Shown here: in pieces, positions 42,508-51,743 of the stretch
Layout: each line of letters opens with the position of its first letter
Numbering within the stretch: the stretch's first letter is position 1
NCBI GenBank assembly: GCA_000751295.2
Contig: CCMO02000001.1
Span: forward strand, 1-64,000
Length of the DNA stretch: 64,000 nt
Source: a bacterium YEK0313
GTDB lineage: Bacteria; Pseudomonadota; Alphaproteobacteria; Rhizobiales; Phreatobacteraceae
Direction: 5' to 3'
Program-made: the position numbers and the translations under genes
The notes under the pieces: model-generated
Told to the model about the DNA's origin: nothing
The model's input: only the letters and a program-made list of their open reading frames with translations
Databases searched by the model: none

Positions 42508-43379
42508 CGCGACCCCCGAAAGCTGTGGCCGAGCAGGCCCGCCGGACGGGCGATCAGCATCAGCACGAGAAGCAGGAACATCATGGCATTGGGAAAGGCC
42601 GCGCCGACGAGCTGCGCCGTCGTGGTATTGACGATGCCGAGGATGAGACCGCCGACCAGCGCACCCGCAGGACTGCCGATGCCGCCGAGCGTCACGACGA
42701 CGAAGGCATTGACGGTCCAGAGCGTCTCGTCGGGCGGCGAGAACGGCAGGACGAGGCCGATGGCGACGCCGGCCGCGCCGGCGAAGGCCGCCGAGAGCCC
42801 GCTGGTCATGGCGAAGACGTGCCGGATGTCGACGCCGCACAACGCCGCTGCCTGCTCCTGCTGGGCGGTAGCGCGGATGACGCGGCCGAGGCTCGAGAAC
42901 TGCAGCAGCGCGGCGAGAAGGCCGAGCAGGACGACGCTGACCACCAGCGCGGCGACGCGGGTCAGGCCGAGCGTCACCTCGCCGATGGTGAGCGCGTCGA
43001 AGGCATAGGACGGCGTGATGCTCTTGAAGTCGGGCGAATAGGCCAGCACCAGCGCGTTGCGGATCATCAGCGCGAAGCCGTAGGTCAGCAGCATGGACGC
43101 CAGCAGGCTGGCGCGCTGCGTCGCCCACTGGATGATGGTCCTCTGGAAGGCGTAGCCGAGGCCGAACATGCCGATCATGACGATCGGCAGCGCCAGCAGC
43201 GGGTCGATGCCCGCGAAATGCCAGATCGACCAGGCTGCATAGCCGCCGATCAGGACGAAGGCGCCGTGGCTGAGATTGACCACGCCCAGCACGCCGAACA
43301 GCAGCGAGAAGCCGACGGCGGCCAGCGAGAACAGGCCGCCGAGGACGAGCCCGTCGGCCAATGTCTGGAGCGATAGCAT
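42504..43379 (-). CDS. livH: Branched-chain amino acid-type ABC permease LivH
   Basis: A 291-residue inner-membrane permease with about eight spans. LFSLAAVGFSLLFGVLGVVN, LSHGAFVLIGGYAAW and the coupling segment SLGRVIRATAQQEQAAALCG are LivH features, with LGGIGSPAGALVGGLILGIV near the C-terminus. It starts 9 bases after the livK stop. Ligands of such systems include branched-chain amino acids, amides, urea and aromatic acids. Confidence 0.95.
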   Translation of the reverse strand: MLSLQTLADGLVLGGLFSLAAVGFSLLFGVLGVVNLSHGAFVLIGGYAAWSIWHFAGIDPLLALPIVMIGMFGLGYAFQRTIIQWATQRASLLASMLLTYGFALMIRNALVLAYSPDFKSITPSYAFDALTIGEVTLGLTRVAALVVSVVLLGLLAALLQFSSLGRVIRATAQQEQAAALCGVDIRHVFAMTSGLSAAFAGAAGVAIGLVLPFSPPDETLWTVNAFVVVTLGGIGSPAGALVGGLILGIVNTTTAQLVGAAFPNAMMFLLLVLMLIARPAGLLGHSFRGSR

Positions 43380-43388
43380 GACCCGTCT

Positions 43389-44624
43389 CTACCTGCGCTT
43401 CGAAGCCCAGGTCGGGGCCGGATAGACGGCGGTCGCGGTCTTGCCGGCGTCGGGGAAGACCACTTCGGGCGTTCCGCCGAGCACCTGGCCGACGGTCGAG
43501 CCGAGCAGGATCGGATCGCCGTCGCCCTCGGCCGTGAACTTGATGCGGCCGTAGAGCGACTCGACGTCCAGCGCCACCAGCGCGTCGCGGACCTTCACCG
43601 GATCGAGCGAATTGGCGGCCTTCATCGCGTGGGCATAGGCGACGATGCAAGCCGCGCCCGAAGCCGTGTGATAGGCCATGGGCCGCGTGAAGTGCTTCTT
43701 GTAGTAGGTGGCGAAATTCTGGGCGGAGCCGAAAAAGGCATCCTTGTAGGGCGCGCGCTCGTCCCAGAACTGCTGGAAATAGAGCCCGTTGCCGAGATTG
43801 CCGAGCGCCTCGCGGAACGAATGGAGCTGCGGGCCGAGGGTCAGGAAGAGCAGCGGCACGTCAACATTGGACGAGATGAGCTGGCGCGCGATGAGCAGCG
43901 AGTTCTGGTCGTGGGTGGTGGCAAGCAGCACGTCGGGCCGCTTTGAGCGGACCTGGTTCACCAGGTTCGACGCGTCGGTGATGTTCTCCGGCAGCGTCAG
44001 GACATCGTTGATCGGCAGCCCCTTGCCGCGGCCATAGGCGATCATCCCCTCGGCCAGCGTCTTGGAGAAGGCGTCGTTGGCCATCGCCACCATGATCGAT
44101 TTCGGCGCCGGGTTCAGCACCTTGAAATATTCGATCGTGTTGTAGAGCTGGCGCGACGCGCGGGGGAACATGCAGAAGATGTTCTTGTAGCCCTGAGTGT
44201 ATATCTGGTCGGAGGCGCCGCCGGTCTGCATCATCGGCTTCCTGGCGCGCTCGACGATGGCTGCCGTCGGCAGCACGATGTTGGAGCCGAACGAGCCGAG
44301 AAAGAAATCGACGCCCTGGTCGATATGCCGCTGGATCAGCGTCGAGGCGCGGGCCGGATCGGAGGCATCGTCGAACAGGCGCACGTCGATCTTGTAGCGC
44401 TTGCCGGCGATCTCGACGCCGCCCAGCTCCTCGTTGAAGAACTTCTGCGCCACGAGATAGCCGTTGTTGACATTGAGGCCGGTTTCGGCGGCGCGTCCCG
44501 AAAGCGGCACGGAGCCGCCGATGACGATCGTGTCGCCGCCTTGCGCCCAGGCGCTGCGAGCGACGAGCGGAGCAGCGACGGCGGCCGTGCTCCATTTCAG
44601 GATCGAACGACGGTCAAGGCTCAT
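43389..44624 (-). CDS. livK: ABC transporter substrate-binding protein (LivK-type)
   Basis: A 411-residue periplasmic receptor. The signal MSLDRRSILKWSTAAVAAPL carries an arginine pair, possibly for Tat export, with cleavage after AWAQ region. The mature protein opens IVIGGSVPLSGRAAETGLNV and has the type I periplasmic fold (DDASDPARASTLIQRHIDQG, LGSFGSNIVLPTAAIVERAR). It delivers the substrate to LivHM. ATG at 44624 follows GGGGGGAAT. It heads the operon livK-livH-livM-livG-AhpD-livF and is divergent from a LysR regulator. The ligand is not evident. Confidence 0.93.
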   Translation of the reverse strand: MSLDRRSILKWSTAAVAAPLVARSAWAQGGDTIVIGGSVPLSGRAAETGLNVNNGYLVAQKFFNEELGGVEIAGKRYKIDVRLFDDASDPARASTLIQRHIDQGVDFFLGSFGSNIVLPTAAIVERARKPMMQTGGASDQIYTQGYKNIFCMFPRASRQLYNTIEYFKVLNPAPKSIMVAMANDAFSKTLAEGMIAYGRGKGLPINDVLTLPENITDASNLVNQVRSKRPDVLLATTHDQNSLLIARQLISSNVDVPLLFLTLGPQLHSFREALGNLGNGLYFQQFWDERAPYKDAFFGSAQNFATYYKKHFTRPMAYHTASGAACIVAYAHAMKAANSLDPVKVRDALVALDVESLYGRIKFTAEGDGDPILLGSTVGQVLGGTPEVVFPDAGKTATAVYPAPTWASKRR

Positions 44625-44815
44625 ATTCCCCCCGGAAGCTGACGAGGCCCAAGCCGGGCGGATGCCGCGGCGCCGGTCGGAAGCGAGCCCGGATGCCGCC
44701 GCGCGGATTGCCTCCGCATCTTTTCCGGCAGGATTGATCCGCTCGCTCCCGATACGGAACGAAACGATGACGATGCGATGACCGCCGAAAAAGACTGGAT
44801 GAGGGATTAGATTTA

Positions 44816-44838
44816 TGTCCATCCTGCATGAATGGACA
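44816..44838. promoter_or_regulatory. Inverted repeat at the LysR gene start
   Basis: TGTCCAT-N9-ATGGACA is a perfect 7-bp inverted repeat whose right arm contains the LysR start codon. It has the size and symmetry of a LysR-type site and could mediate repression of the regulator's own gene. The divergent livK start lies about 190 bases away, so a second site for activation would be expected closer to it. Confidence 0.45.
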
Positions 44839-45764
44839 CGCTTCAGGCCTATCGCGCGTTCCTGCGCGTCGCAGAGACCGCGAGCTTCAGCCGCACGGCC
44901 GAGGATATGAGCCTGCAACAGTCGCAGGTCAGCCGCATGGTGGCGGGGCTGGAGGCGCAGCTCGGCGTCCAGCTCCTGCGCCGCACCACGCGGTCCGTGA
45001 CCGTCACCGAGGAGGGCGAGCGCTTCCGCGGCCAGCTCGCGACCATCCTCAGCGCCCTCGAGGAATGCCAGGACGAGATCCGCAACCGGCGCGTGGAGCC
45101 GGTCGGCCTCATTCGCGTCGCCTGCCCGACCACGCTCGGACGGGTGGTGGTGGCGCCGATCATCGACGACTTCCTCGCGCGCTTTCCCCAGACCCGGATC
45201 GAGATGATCATGAGCAACAAGCTCGCCAATCTCGCGGCCGACGGCATCGACGTCGCCATCCGCGTCGGGCGCATTCCGGAAAGCGAGCACCCCTCCCGCA
45301 TGATCGGCTATGTCGACCAGCGCCTGGTCGCCTCATCCGGCTATGTCGGGCGCCACGGGCCGGTGGCCGATCCGGCCGAACTCGTCGACAGAAACTGCCT
45401 GTGCTTCGCCTCGGGTGGCGGTGCGCAGACCTGGACGTTTCAACGCGGCGAGGCGCGCCGCTCCGTTCGCGTGAAGGGCGACTTCATCGCCAATGACGCC
45501 GAAACGCTGATGCACCGCTGCGCAAGCGGCCACGGTGTCGCGGTGCTACCGGGCTGGCTGCTCAAGAGCGGAGACACGGACGATCTCGTCGAGCTCATGC
45601 CGGGATGGCGGGTGCCCAGCATGCCGTTGAACCTCGTCTGCGCGCACAGGAACCATCGGCCACTGAAGATCAGGACGCTTCTCGAATTTCTGCGCACCCA
45701 GTTGCGGCCATTCATGCTCTCCCACGCCGAGGCCGTCTTGCGGCCGCAGGACCGGGGCGAATGA
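44832..45764 (+). CDS. LysR-family transcriptional regulator
   Basis: A 310-residue regulator. The N-terminal winged helix is clear (AYRAFLRVAETASFSRTAED, MSLQQSQVSRMVAGLEAQLG, VQLLRRTTRSVTVTEEGERF) and the C-terminal periplasmic-binding-like effector domain follows from about residue 95 (LIRVACPTTLGRVVVAPIID). It is divergent from the liv-type operon with 207 bases between starts, the usual layout for a LysR regulator and its target. An ATG 4 bases earlier at 44828 is in another frame and is not used. Effector probably the transported compound. Confidence 0.93.
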   Translation: MDTLQAYRAFLRVAETASFSRTAEDMSLQQSQVSRMVAGLEAQLGVQLLRRTTRSVTVTEEGERFRGQLATILSALEECQDEIRNRRVEPVGLIRVACPTTLGRVVVAPIIDDFLARFPQTRIEMIMSNKLANLAADGIDVAIRVGRIPESEHPSRMIGYVDQRLVASSGYVGRHGPVADPAELVDRNCLCFASGGGAQTWTFQRGEARRSVRVKGDFIANDAETLMHRCASGHGVAVLPGWLLKSGDTDDLVELMPGWRVPSMPLNLVCAHRNHRPLKIRTLLEFLRTQLRPFMLSHAEAVLRPQDRGE

Positions 45765-46129
45765 GGAGCCCGCGCCTGCCGCGGGCCGATGCGACAGATA
45801 TCCGCGCAGCGCGCCCGGCGGTGCTGAGCCTCAGGGCCAACCTTCGCCGAGGCGCGCTCTCCGCCGGCACCCTTGATTTTCCGCAAAGCGGGAGCCGCAT
45901 CAATAGCTTCCGGCTTGCCGGCCAGGCGGCGCCGCGCCCGCATCCGCACATGAGGCCCGGTCATGACCGAAGCCCCCTCTTTCCCCGGCCGCCAATTTGC
46001 CCCATTTGATGGTTGAGTAGGCCGTGACGACATTCCGCCGAAACATGGCGGGTGTCTTTTCCGCGGCCACGATCGAGGGGTCCGGACGGCCTTGGGCCGG
46101 CGGACCAGGTCAATTTACGGGGATCCGCC
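45765..46129 (+). other. Non-coding stretch between the LysR gene and the DegP-type gene
   Basis: These 365 bases contain no supported gene. Near 45771-45788 a small GC-rich inverted repeat (CCCGCGCC/GCGCGGG-like) could end the LysR transcript, without a T-run. The part next to the protease gene must hold its promoter; CCCCATTT near 46002-46009 resembles a heat-shock -10 but has no matching -35. Confidence 0.4.
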
Positions 46130-47665
46130 ATGGCGCGCACCAAGTCTTCCTCTGTTCGGCTTCGTGGCGGCATCGCCGTCGCCGCCCTCGGGCTGGCGCT
46201 CGGCCTGCCCGCGTCGCTGGCGCCGGCCTTCGCTCCTCCGGCCGAAGCCCGGACCGCGATCGACGTGTCGGATCTGGCCGAACGCGTCATCGATGCGGTG
46301 GTCAACATCTCCACGCAGACGCGGGTCGACACCGCCGCGCCCCGGCCGCCGGGCGGCGCGCCGGGCAACCGCGAAGGGCGCCCGGGTCCCGGCACGCCGT
46401 TCGACGAGCTGTTCGAGGAATTCTTCCGCCGCCGCGGCGAAGGCGGCCAGGGCGGGCCGGGCCAGCCGTCGCCGCAGCAGCGCCGGCAGTCGTCGCTCGG
46501 CTCCGGCTTCGTCATCGACCCGTCCGGCATCATCATCACCAACAACCATGTGATCGACGGCGCCGACGAGGTGACGGTCATCTTCAATGACGGCACGCGC
46601 CTGAAGGCGGAGATCGTCGGCCGCGATCGCGAGATCGACATCGCGGTGCTCAGGGTGAAGCCGGAGCGCCCGCTGAGGGCGGTGCCGCTCGCCGATTCCG
46701 ACAAGATCCGCATCGGCGAGCCGGTCATGGCGATCGGCAATCCGCTCGGGCTGGGCGGCACGGTCACCGCCGGCATCGTCTCGGCCAAGAACCGCGACAT
46801 CCAGTCCGGGCCGTTCGACAACTACATTCAGACCGATGCCGCCATCAATCGCGGCAATTCCGGCGGCCCGCTGTTCAACATGGCTGGCGAGGTGATCGGC
46901 ATCAACACCGCCATCTTCTCGCAGTCCGGCGGCAATATCGGCATCGCCTTCGCGGTGCCGGCCAATACCGCCAAGCCGGTCATCGAGCAGTTGCGCGAGT
47001 TTGGCGAGACTCGCCGCGGCTGGCTCGGCGTGCGCATCCAGGAGGTGACCGACGAAATCGCCGAAAGCCTCAACCTGCGCGGCGCGCGCGGCGCGCTGAT
47101 CGCCGGCGTCGAGCAGAACGGTCCGGCCGCACCGGCGGGTCTGCGCACCGGCGACGTCGTGCTGCGCTTCGACGGCAAGGAAGTGCGCAGCTCGCGCGAG
47201 CTGCCGCGCATCGTTTCCGAGACCGCCGTCGGCAAGGCGGTGCCGGTGGTGATCATGCGCGGCGGGCGCGAGGAGACGCTGACCGTCACGCTCGGCCGGC
47301 GCGAAGGCAATATCCAGCAGGCATCCGCCGGCCGGCAGCCGACCGAGCGCCCCCGCGAAAACCCGACCGTGTCGACGCTCGGGCTGCAGCTTTCGGGCGT
47401 GACGGCCGACCTGCGCCAGCGCTATCGCCTGCGCGACGACGCCCGCGGCGTGATCATCACCCAGGTCGACCCCAATTCGAAGGCCGCCGAGCGGCGCATT
47501 CAGGCCGGCGACGTCATCCTGGAAGTGCAGAACGAGGCGGTCAATTCACCGACCGACGTGTCGCGCCGGATCGAGGCATTGAAGGCGGAGGGGCGCAATT
47601 CCGCGCTGTTCCTCATCGCCAATGCCGAAGGCGACCGGCGCTTCGTGGCGCTCAATCTGCGCTGA
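46130..47665 (+). CDS. DegP/HtrA-type periplasmic serine protease
   Basis: A 511-residue protease/chaperone for damaged envelope proteins. A signal peptide ends near residue 40 (PPAEA). The trypsin-like domain has His140 (NNHVIDGADEV), Asp170 (DREIDIAVL) and Ser244 (NRGNSGGPLFN), followed by two PDZ domains (about 280-375 GWLGVRIQEVTDEIAESLNL and 395-500 LGLQLSGVTADLRQRY). Between signal and protease lies a Gly/Pro-rich regulatory loop. ATG at 46130 follows ACGGGGATC. Which paralogue (DegP, MucD, DegQ) cannot be told. Single gene. Confidence 0.93.
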   Translation: MARTKSSSVRLRGGIAVAALGLALGLPASLAPAFAPPAEARTAIDVSDLAERVIDAVVNISTQTRVDTAAPRPPGGAPGNREGRPGPGTPFDELFEEFFRRRGEGGQGGPGQPSPQQRRQSSLGSGFVIDPSGIIITNNHVIDGADEVTVIFNDGTRLKAEIVGRDREIDIAVLRVKPERPLRAVPLADSDKIRIGEPVMAIGNPLGLGGTVTAGIVSAKNRDIQSGPFDNYIQTDAAINRGNSGGPLFNMAGEVIGINTAIFSQSGGNIGIAFAVPANTAKPVIEQLREFGETRRGWLGVRIQEVTDEIAESLNLRGARGALIAGVEQNGPAAPAGLRTGDVVLRFDGKEVRSSRELPRIVSETAVGKAVPVVIMRGGREETLTVTLGRREGNIQQASAGRQPTERPRENPTVSTLGLQLSGVTADLRQRYRLRDDARGVIITQVDPNSKAAERRIQAGDVILEVQNEAVNSPTDVSRRIEALKAEGRNSALFLIANAEGDRRFVALNLR

Positions 47666-47740
47666 CACTGCCGGTTGTCGCTTGCCATCTGCTGGGCGGG
47701 TCGAAAGGCCCGCCCTTCTCCGATGGGCCGCAGCGATAGG

Positions 47741-48637
47741 TCAGGAGACGAAGTCGGCGTCCCGATAACCCTGCGCATAGAGCAGCGCGGTCAGGTCGGC
47801 ATGGTCGATGCGGGCGCCGGCCGCCTCCGCCACCTTGGGCTTGGCCCGATAGGCGACGCCGAGGCCGGCTTCGCCGATCATGGCGAGATCGTTGGCACCG
47901 TCGCCGACCGCGAGGGTTTCGACCGGAGCGAGTCCGAGGCGTTGCCGCAGTTCCAGCAGGGCGGCAAGCTTGGCCTCCCGGCCGAGGATCGGCTCCTCGA
48001 CCCGGCCGGCGAAGCGGCCGTCGTCGACGACCAGCACATTGGACCGGTGCTCGTCGAAGCCGAGCATGGCGTGCACCGGGCCGGTGAACAGCGTGAAGCC
48101 GCCGGACACCAGCGCCGTATAGGTGCCGTTGGCACGCATGGTGCGCACCAGAGTGCGGCCTCCCGACGTCAGGGTGATGCGTTCGGCGATGACCTCGTCG
48201 ACCACCGCGGCGGGCAGGCCCTTCAGCAGGGCGACGCGTTCGCGCAGCGCCGGCTCGAAATCGATCTCGCCGCGCATGGCCCGTTCGGTGATCGCGGCGA
48301 CATGGGCCTTGACGCCTACCTTGTCGGCGAGCTCGTCGATACATTCCTGGCCGATCATGGTCGAATCCATATCGGCGAGGAACAGGCGCTTGCGCCTCTC
48401 CGCGGCACGCTGCACGAAGAGGTCGATGGGGGCGCCGGCCAGGGCACCGCGGAGCCGATCGGCCAGCGCGCGCTTGTCGACCGCCGCCGGTGATGCGAAG
48501 GGGATGTCGACGGCAATGCCCGGCGAGAGCGTCACGGCGGCGCCGGCATCGGGCAGGAGCGCGGTGACCGCTGCGACCGCCGCCGGATCGACGGCCGGGC
48601 GGGCCGGATGAGAAACAAGGGTGACGACGTGAGCCAA
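47741..48637 (-). CDS. serB: Phosphoserine phosphatase SerB
   Basis: A 298-residue HAD-family enzyme performing the last step of serine synthesis. The nucleophile and general acid are Asp89 and Asp91 (LFLADMDSTMIGQECIDELA); Ser/Thr motif VSGGFTLFTG, Lys in the EEPILGREAK region, and the Mg2+ site GDGANDLAMIGEAG complete the set. An N-terminal ACT-like region precedes it. The best start is TTG at 48637 with AGCAGGA upstream, because no ATG or GTG fits the family N-terminus. It overlaps the divergent miaA start by a few bases. Confidence 0.93.
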   Translation of the reverse strand: MAHVVTLVSHPARPAVDPAAVAAVTALLPDAGAAVTLSPGIAVDIPFASPAAVDKRALADRLRGALAGAPIDLFVQRAAERRKRLFLADMDSTMIGQECIDELADKVGVKAHVAAITERAMRGEIDFEPALRERVALLKGLPAAVVDEVIAERITLTSGGRTLVRTMRANGTYTALVSGGFTLFTGPVHAMLGFDEHRSNVLVVDDGRFAGRVEEPILGREAKLAALLELRQRLGLAPVETLAVGDGANDLAMIGEAGLGVAYRAKPKVAEAAGARIDHADLTALLYAQGYRDADFVS

Positions 48638-49576
48638 GCCGCAGGTCCTGCTGAGGGAGCCAAAAGGAAGGCCGTTCTCATCGCAGGTCCGACCGCCAGC
48701 GGCAAGTCGGCCCTCGCGATCGCGCTTGCGCAGCGCTTCGGCGGCGTCGTGATCAACGCCGATTCCATGCAGGTCTATCGCGACCTTGCCATCATCACCG
48801 CGCGGCCCGAGGCGGCCGACCTCGCCGCCGCCCCGCACCGGCTCTACGGCGCGGTCGACGGCGCCGTGAACTTCTCCGTCGCCCGCTGGCTCGATGCGGC
48901 CCTTGCCGAAATCGACGCGGCCGATGCCGAAGGTCTTCTGCCGATCATCATCGGCGGTACCGGCCTCTATTTCAAGGCGCTGACCCAGGGGCTATCGGAC
49001 ATTCCGGCCGTGCCCGACGCGGTCCGCCAGCGCCTGCGGGCCGAAGCCGAAGGCCTGCCGGCCCCTGCCCTGCACGAGCGCCTGCGCGCCCTCGATCCGG
49101 AAACGGCGGCGCGGCTGCGGCCGAACGACCCGCAACGCGTGCTGCGGGCGCTCGAGGTCTTCGTCGCGACCGGCCGGCCGCTCGCGCATTGGCAGGCCGA
49201 CAGTCGCGGCCCGCCGCCTTTGGCTATGGCGTCCTGCAGGGCCGTTTTCCTCAGCGTCGACCGGACGGCGCTCCGCCGCCGCATCGACGAACGATTCACG
49301 GCCATGATCGCCGCGGGGGCCCTTGCGGAAGTGGAGGCACTGGCAGCGCGCCAGCTCGATCCGGCCCTGCCGGTCATGCGCGCTCACGGCGTGCCGGGGT
49401 TGATCGCGCATCTCCGCGGCCACCTGCCGCTGACCGAGGCGATCGCCAAGGGCCAGGCCGACACCCGCGCCTATGCCAAGCGCCAGGAAACCTGGTTCCG
49501 GCATCAGATGCCTGGCTTCGACGCGGTCGCTCCGGACGCCGCCCTCGCCCATTTGACCCGCCGGCTTCAGGCCTGA
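48629..49576 (+). CDS. miaA: tRNA dimethylallyltransferase MiaA
   Basis: A 315-residue enzyme that adds a dimethylallyl group to A37 of tRNAs reading codons that begin with U. Walker A GPTASGKSALAIAL, the DSMQVYRDLAIITARP segment and the C-terminal AYAKRQETWFRHQ are diagnostic. GTG at 48629 is preceded by AAGGG with suitable spacing; ATG at 48608 would add seven residues with no ribosome site and is the alternative. The start region overlaps that of divergent serB, and the stop overlaps the convergent diguanylate cyclase gene by 10 bases. Confidence 0.95.
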   Translation: MSQAAGPAEGAKRKAVLIAGPTASGKSALAIALAQRFGGVVINADSMQVYRDLAIITARPEAADLAAAPHRLYGAVDGAVNFSVARWLDAALAEIDAADAEGLLPIIIGGTGLYFKALTQGLSDIPAVPDAVRQRLRAEAEGLPAPALHERLRALDPETAARLRPNDPQRVLRALEVFVATGRPLAHWQADSRGPPPLAMASCRAVFLSVDRTALRRRIDERFTAMIAAGALAEVEALAARQLDPALPVMRAHGVPGLIAHLRGHLPLTEAIAKGQADTRAYAKRQETWFRHQMPGFDAVAPDAALAHLTRRLQA

Positions 49577-51114
49577 TCGACGGAGCTCTTGGCGCGCCGG
49601 CGGCCGCGGCCGCGGGTGCTCGGTTTGAACGGCACGACATCGGCGCCGGGGACGAGGCCGACATCGGCGTCGGGGCTGGTGCCGCGGCCCGACCAGTGAC
49701 CGTTATCGGCCAGCACCACGTTGCGGCCGGCCGCCTTTGCTCGATAGAGCGCATGGTCCGCGCGCGACAGAAGCCGGTCCATGCTTTCGCGGCCGTCCCA
49801 GCACGCGACGCCGAAAGAGGCCGTGCAGCGGATGGCGATGCTCTCGTGCCAGGCTTGCGCCGAGCCGAGGGCGGCTCGCGCCCGCTCCGCCGCGGCCATC
49901 GCCTCGGCAATATCGAGGCCCGGAAACACCAGGACGAACTCCTCGCCGCCGAGGCGGCCGAGCAGGTCGACCTGTGCGCGCAGCCGTTCGGTGAGCGTGC
50001 GCACCGCCTGTTTGAGGACGGCGTCGCCGCCGGCATGGCCGAACGTGTCGTTGATGGCCTTGAAGTGGTCGAGATCGATGAGCACGACGCTGATCGGCAG
50101 AGTCTCGCGTCGCGCCTCCGCGAGCGCCGCCTGCAGCCCTTCGGTCAGCGCCCGGCGATTGAGCGTGCCGGTCAGCGAGTCGATGGCGGCGAGCCGGCTC
50201 AGCTCGATCTCGAGCGCCTGGCGCCGCGCGATCTCGGAGCGCAGGGCCTCGTTGGCCGCGGCATATTCCAGCCGCTTCAGCTCCGCCGCTTCCTCGGCCA
50301 TCCGGCGCTGGGTGATGTCGGCGAAATTGATCATGAAGCCGTCGCCGAGCGGCGCGGCGACCATTTCGAACCACCGCTCGCCGAACTCGTCCGTGTAGGG
50401 CACGGTGAATTCGGCCGCGGTACGGGTTTCGGCGACCCCGACGCAGCGCTGCCAGATGCCGGCCTCGACCATGCCCGGCACCGCCTCGATCAGCCGGCAG
50501 TCCGCGAGATCATCCGCCGAGCGGCCGAGGAACTGGGCCGCTCGGCGGTTGGCTGCAATCAAGCTGCCATCGACCGGCCGGCCTTCCGCATCGCGGATGA
50601 TGCGCACGGCGAGGATGCCGTCGAGGGACGCATCGAGAATGGCACTCAGCAGATCGTCGCGGAATTCGCGCGGCTTGCTGAACACGACGATCACCTGTGA
50701 ACCGTCACTGTCCCGGCACGGCAGGATCAGGCGTTCCCACAGGTGGACGTCGGAGGCGATCGTGCCGCGATGCAGGGTGAACAGGGGCCGCTGGTCCGCG
50801 AGAACCCGGTTGTAGACTTCACGGAAGAAGCTGCCGCTCGCGCCGGCCACGTCGCTGGTGCGCCGGCCGGTCATGTCGAGCCCGACCGCCGCCCTGACAT
50901 TGGCGCCCTGGTGCACGTAGACATAGTCGGCGTCACCGATCGGCACCATGACGATGAGGTCGTCCGCGTCCGGGCCGAGCTCCTGCGGGTCGAAGGGATC
51001 GAACGGCGCGTAGCCATAGCGCGCATGCAGGCCGGTCCAGACCGCGAGCAAGCCCGCGATCGCCGGCGCATGCGCCCGCTCTTCGATACCGACCTCGTGG
51101 ATCTCGCGATACAT
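49567..51114 (-). CDS. Diguanylate cyclase with N-terminal sensory and PAS regions
   Basis: A 515-residue soluble protein. Residues 1-150 form an unassigned sensory region (DLIVMVPIGDADYVYVHQGA), 155-280 a PAS domain ending in the typical GDGFMINFADITQRR, 285-315 a linking helix, and 315-485 a GGDEF domain with active motif GGEEF (RLGGEEFVLVFPG) and DSLTGTLNRRAL. It should make cyclic di-GMP from two GTP. The inhibitory RxxD site expected five residues before the motif is not present (RAQVDLLGRLGGEEF), so feedback inhibition is not expected. The C-terminus has a basic Arg-rich tail. No EAL domain. Confidence 0.9.
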   Translation of the reverse strand: MYREIHEVGIEERAHAPAIAGLLAVWTGLHARYGYAPFDPFDPQELGPDADDLIVMVPIGDADYVYVHQGANVRAAVGLDMTGRRTSDVAGASGSFFREVYNRVLADQRPLFTLHRGTIASDVHLWERLILPCRDSDGSQVIVVFSKPREFRDDLLSAILDASLDGILAVRIIRDAEGRPVDGSLIAANRRAAQFLGRSADDLADCRLIEAVPGMVEAGIWQRCVGVAETRTAAEFTVPYTDEFGERWFEMVAAPLGDGFMINFADITQRRMAEEAAELKRLEYAAANEALRSEIARRQALEIELSRLAAIDSLTGTLNRRALTEGLQAALAEARRETLPISVVLIDLDHFKAINDTFGHAGGDAVLKQAVRTLTERLRAQVDLLGRLGGEEFVLVFPGLDIAEAMAAAERARAALGSAQAWHESIAIRCTASFGVACWDGRESMDRLLSRADHALYRAKAAGRNVVLADNGHWSGRGTSPDADVGLVPGADVVPFKPSTRGRGRRRAKSSVDQA

Positions 51115-51202
51115 CGCCTACGCCGTTCCCTAAGGTTATCTTGGCGCCGGCGGGTTTAAGGGCCGGTAAATAGGCACCACAGGATTTCGAGGTATCACCG
51201 TT

Positions 51203-51733
51203 TCAGGCCTGTCCACGAAAGCTCGGAACGTCGAGCGGCCGGCCCTCGGCATCGGCGATGGCCACGAAGTCGCGCGCCAGGATCTGGCTGAAGAGATAGG
51301 CGTCGCCGATCACCATCTGGCGGCCGCGGTCGGTGATGAACAGGCGGTTGCCGCGCGCCAGCTCCGCCTTCATGAGCTCGGCGACCGCCGTCGCCTTCCA
51401 CAGCTGCGGACGCGCGGGGTCGACGAACAGGAAGACCACCGGCTCGACCGGGTCACGGTGGAAATAGGCCCCGCAGTCGAGCGGATGCGGGATCCTGTTG
51501 CGATCGGGACTGTCGGTCAGCCGTGCCGCGAGATAGGCACAGGCATAGGCGAGGCAGGCCGCCGGCCGCTCCGGGGTGCCGAAAATGGCACAGCCGCCAC
51601 CGGCGATGTGGCGGCAGGGCTTGTAGGCGGGCTTGTCGAGCGCGTGGATGCCCGGCAGGACGCAGCAATAGGTGCAGGTACGGCAATGGGCGACGCGCTC
51701 TCCGGCCTCCCTGCGCCGCTTGGCCTGCCCCAT
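51203..51733 (-). CDS. Cysteine-rich YkgJ-like (Zn/Fe-S cluster-binding) protein
   Basis: A 176-residue cytoplasmic protein with a cysteine cluster at the N-terminus (HCRTCTYCC at residues 16-24) and further cysteines near 40, 48, 60, 65 and 87. The arrangement CxxCxxCC...C...C...C resembles the YkgJ/Fe-S or zinc-chelating family, though the match is looser than in canonical members. The C-terminal half (LWKATAVAELMKAELARGNR...FITDRGRQMVIGDAYLFSQI) is unassigned. It starts 10 bases after the inositol monophosphatase stop, so it is probably in that operon. Function unknown. Confidence 0.72.
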   Translation of the reverse strand: MGQAKRRREAGERVAHCRTCTYCCVLPGIHALDKPAYKPCRHIAGGGCAIFGTPERPAACLAYACAYLAARLTDSPDRNRIPHPLDCGAYFHRDPVEPVVFLFVDPARPQLWKATAVAELMKAELARGNRLFITDRGRQMVIGDAYLFSQILARDFVAIADAEGRPLDVPSFRGQA

Positions 51734-51743
51734 GCGCCAGCCC

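Noticed and set aside
44828..45496. Plus-strand frame starting 4 bases before the LysR gene
   Set aside because: It is an out-of-frame shadow of the LysR coding region with Arg/Pro-rich composition and no domain.
46000..46012. CCCCATTT as a heat-shock sigma factor promoter for the DegP-type gene
   Set aside because: No CTTGAA-like -35 box is found at the right distance, so the match is too weak to annotate.
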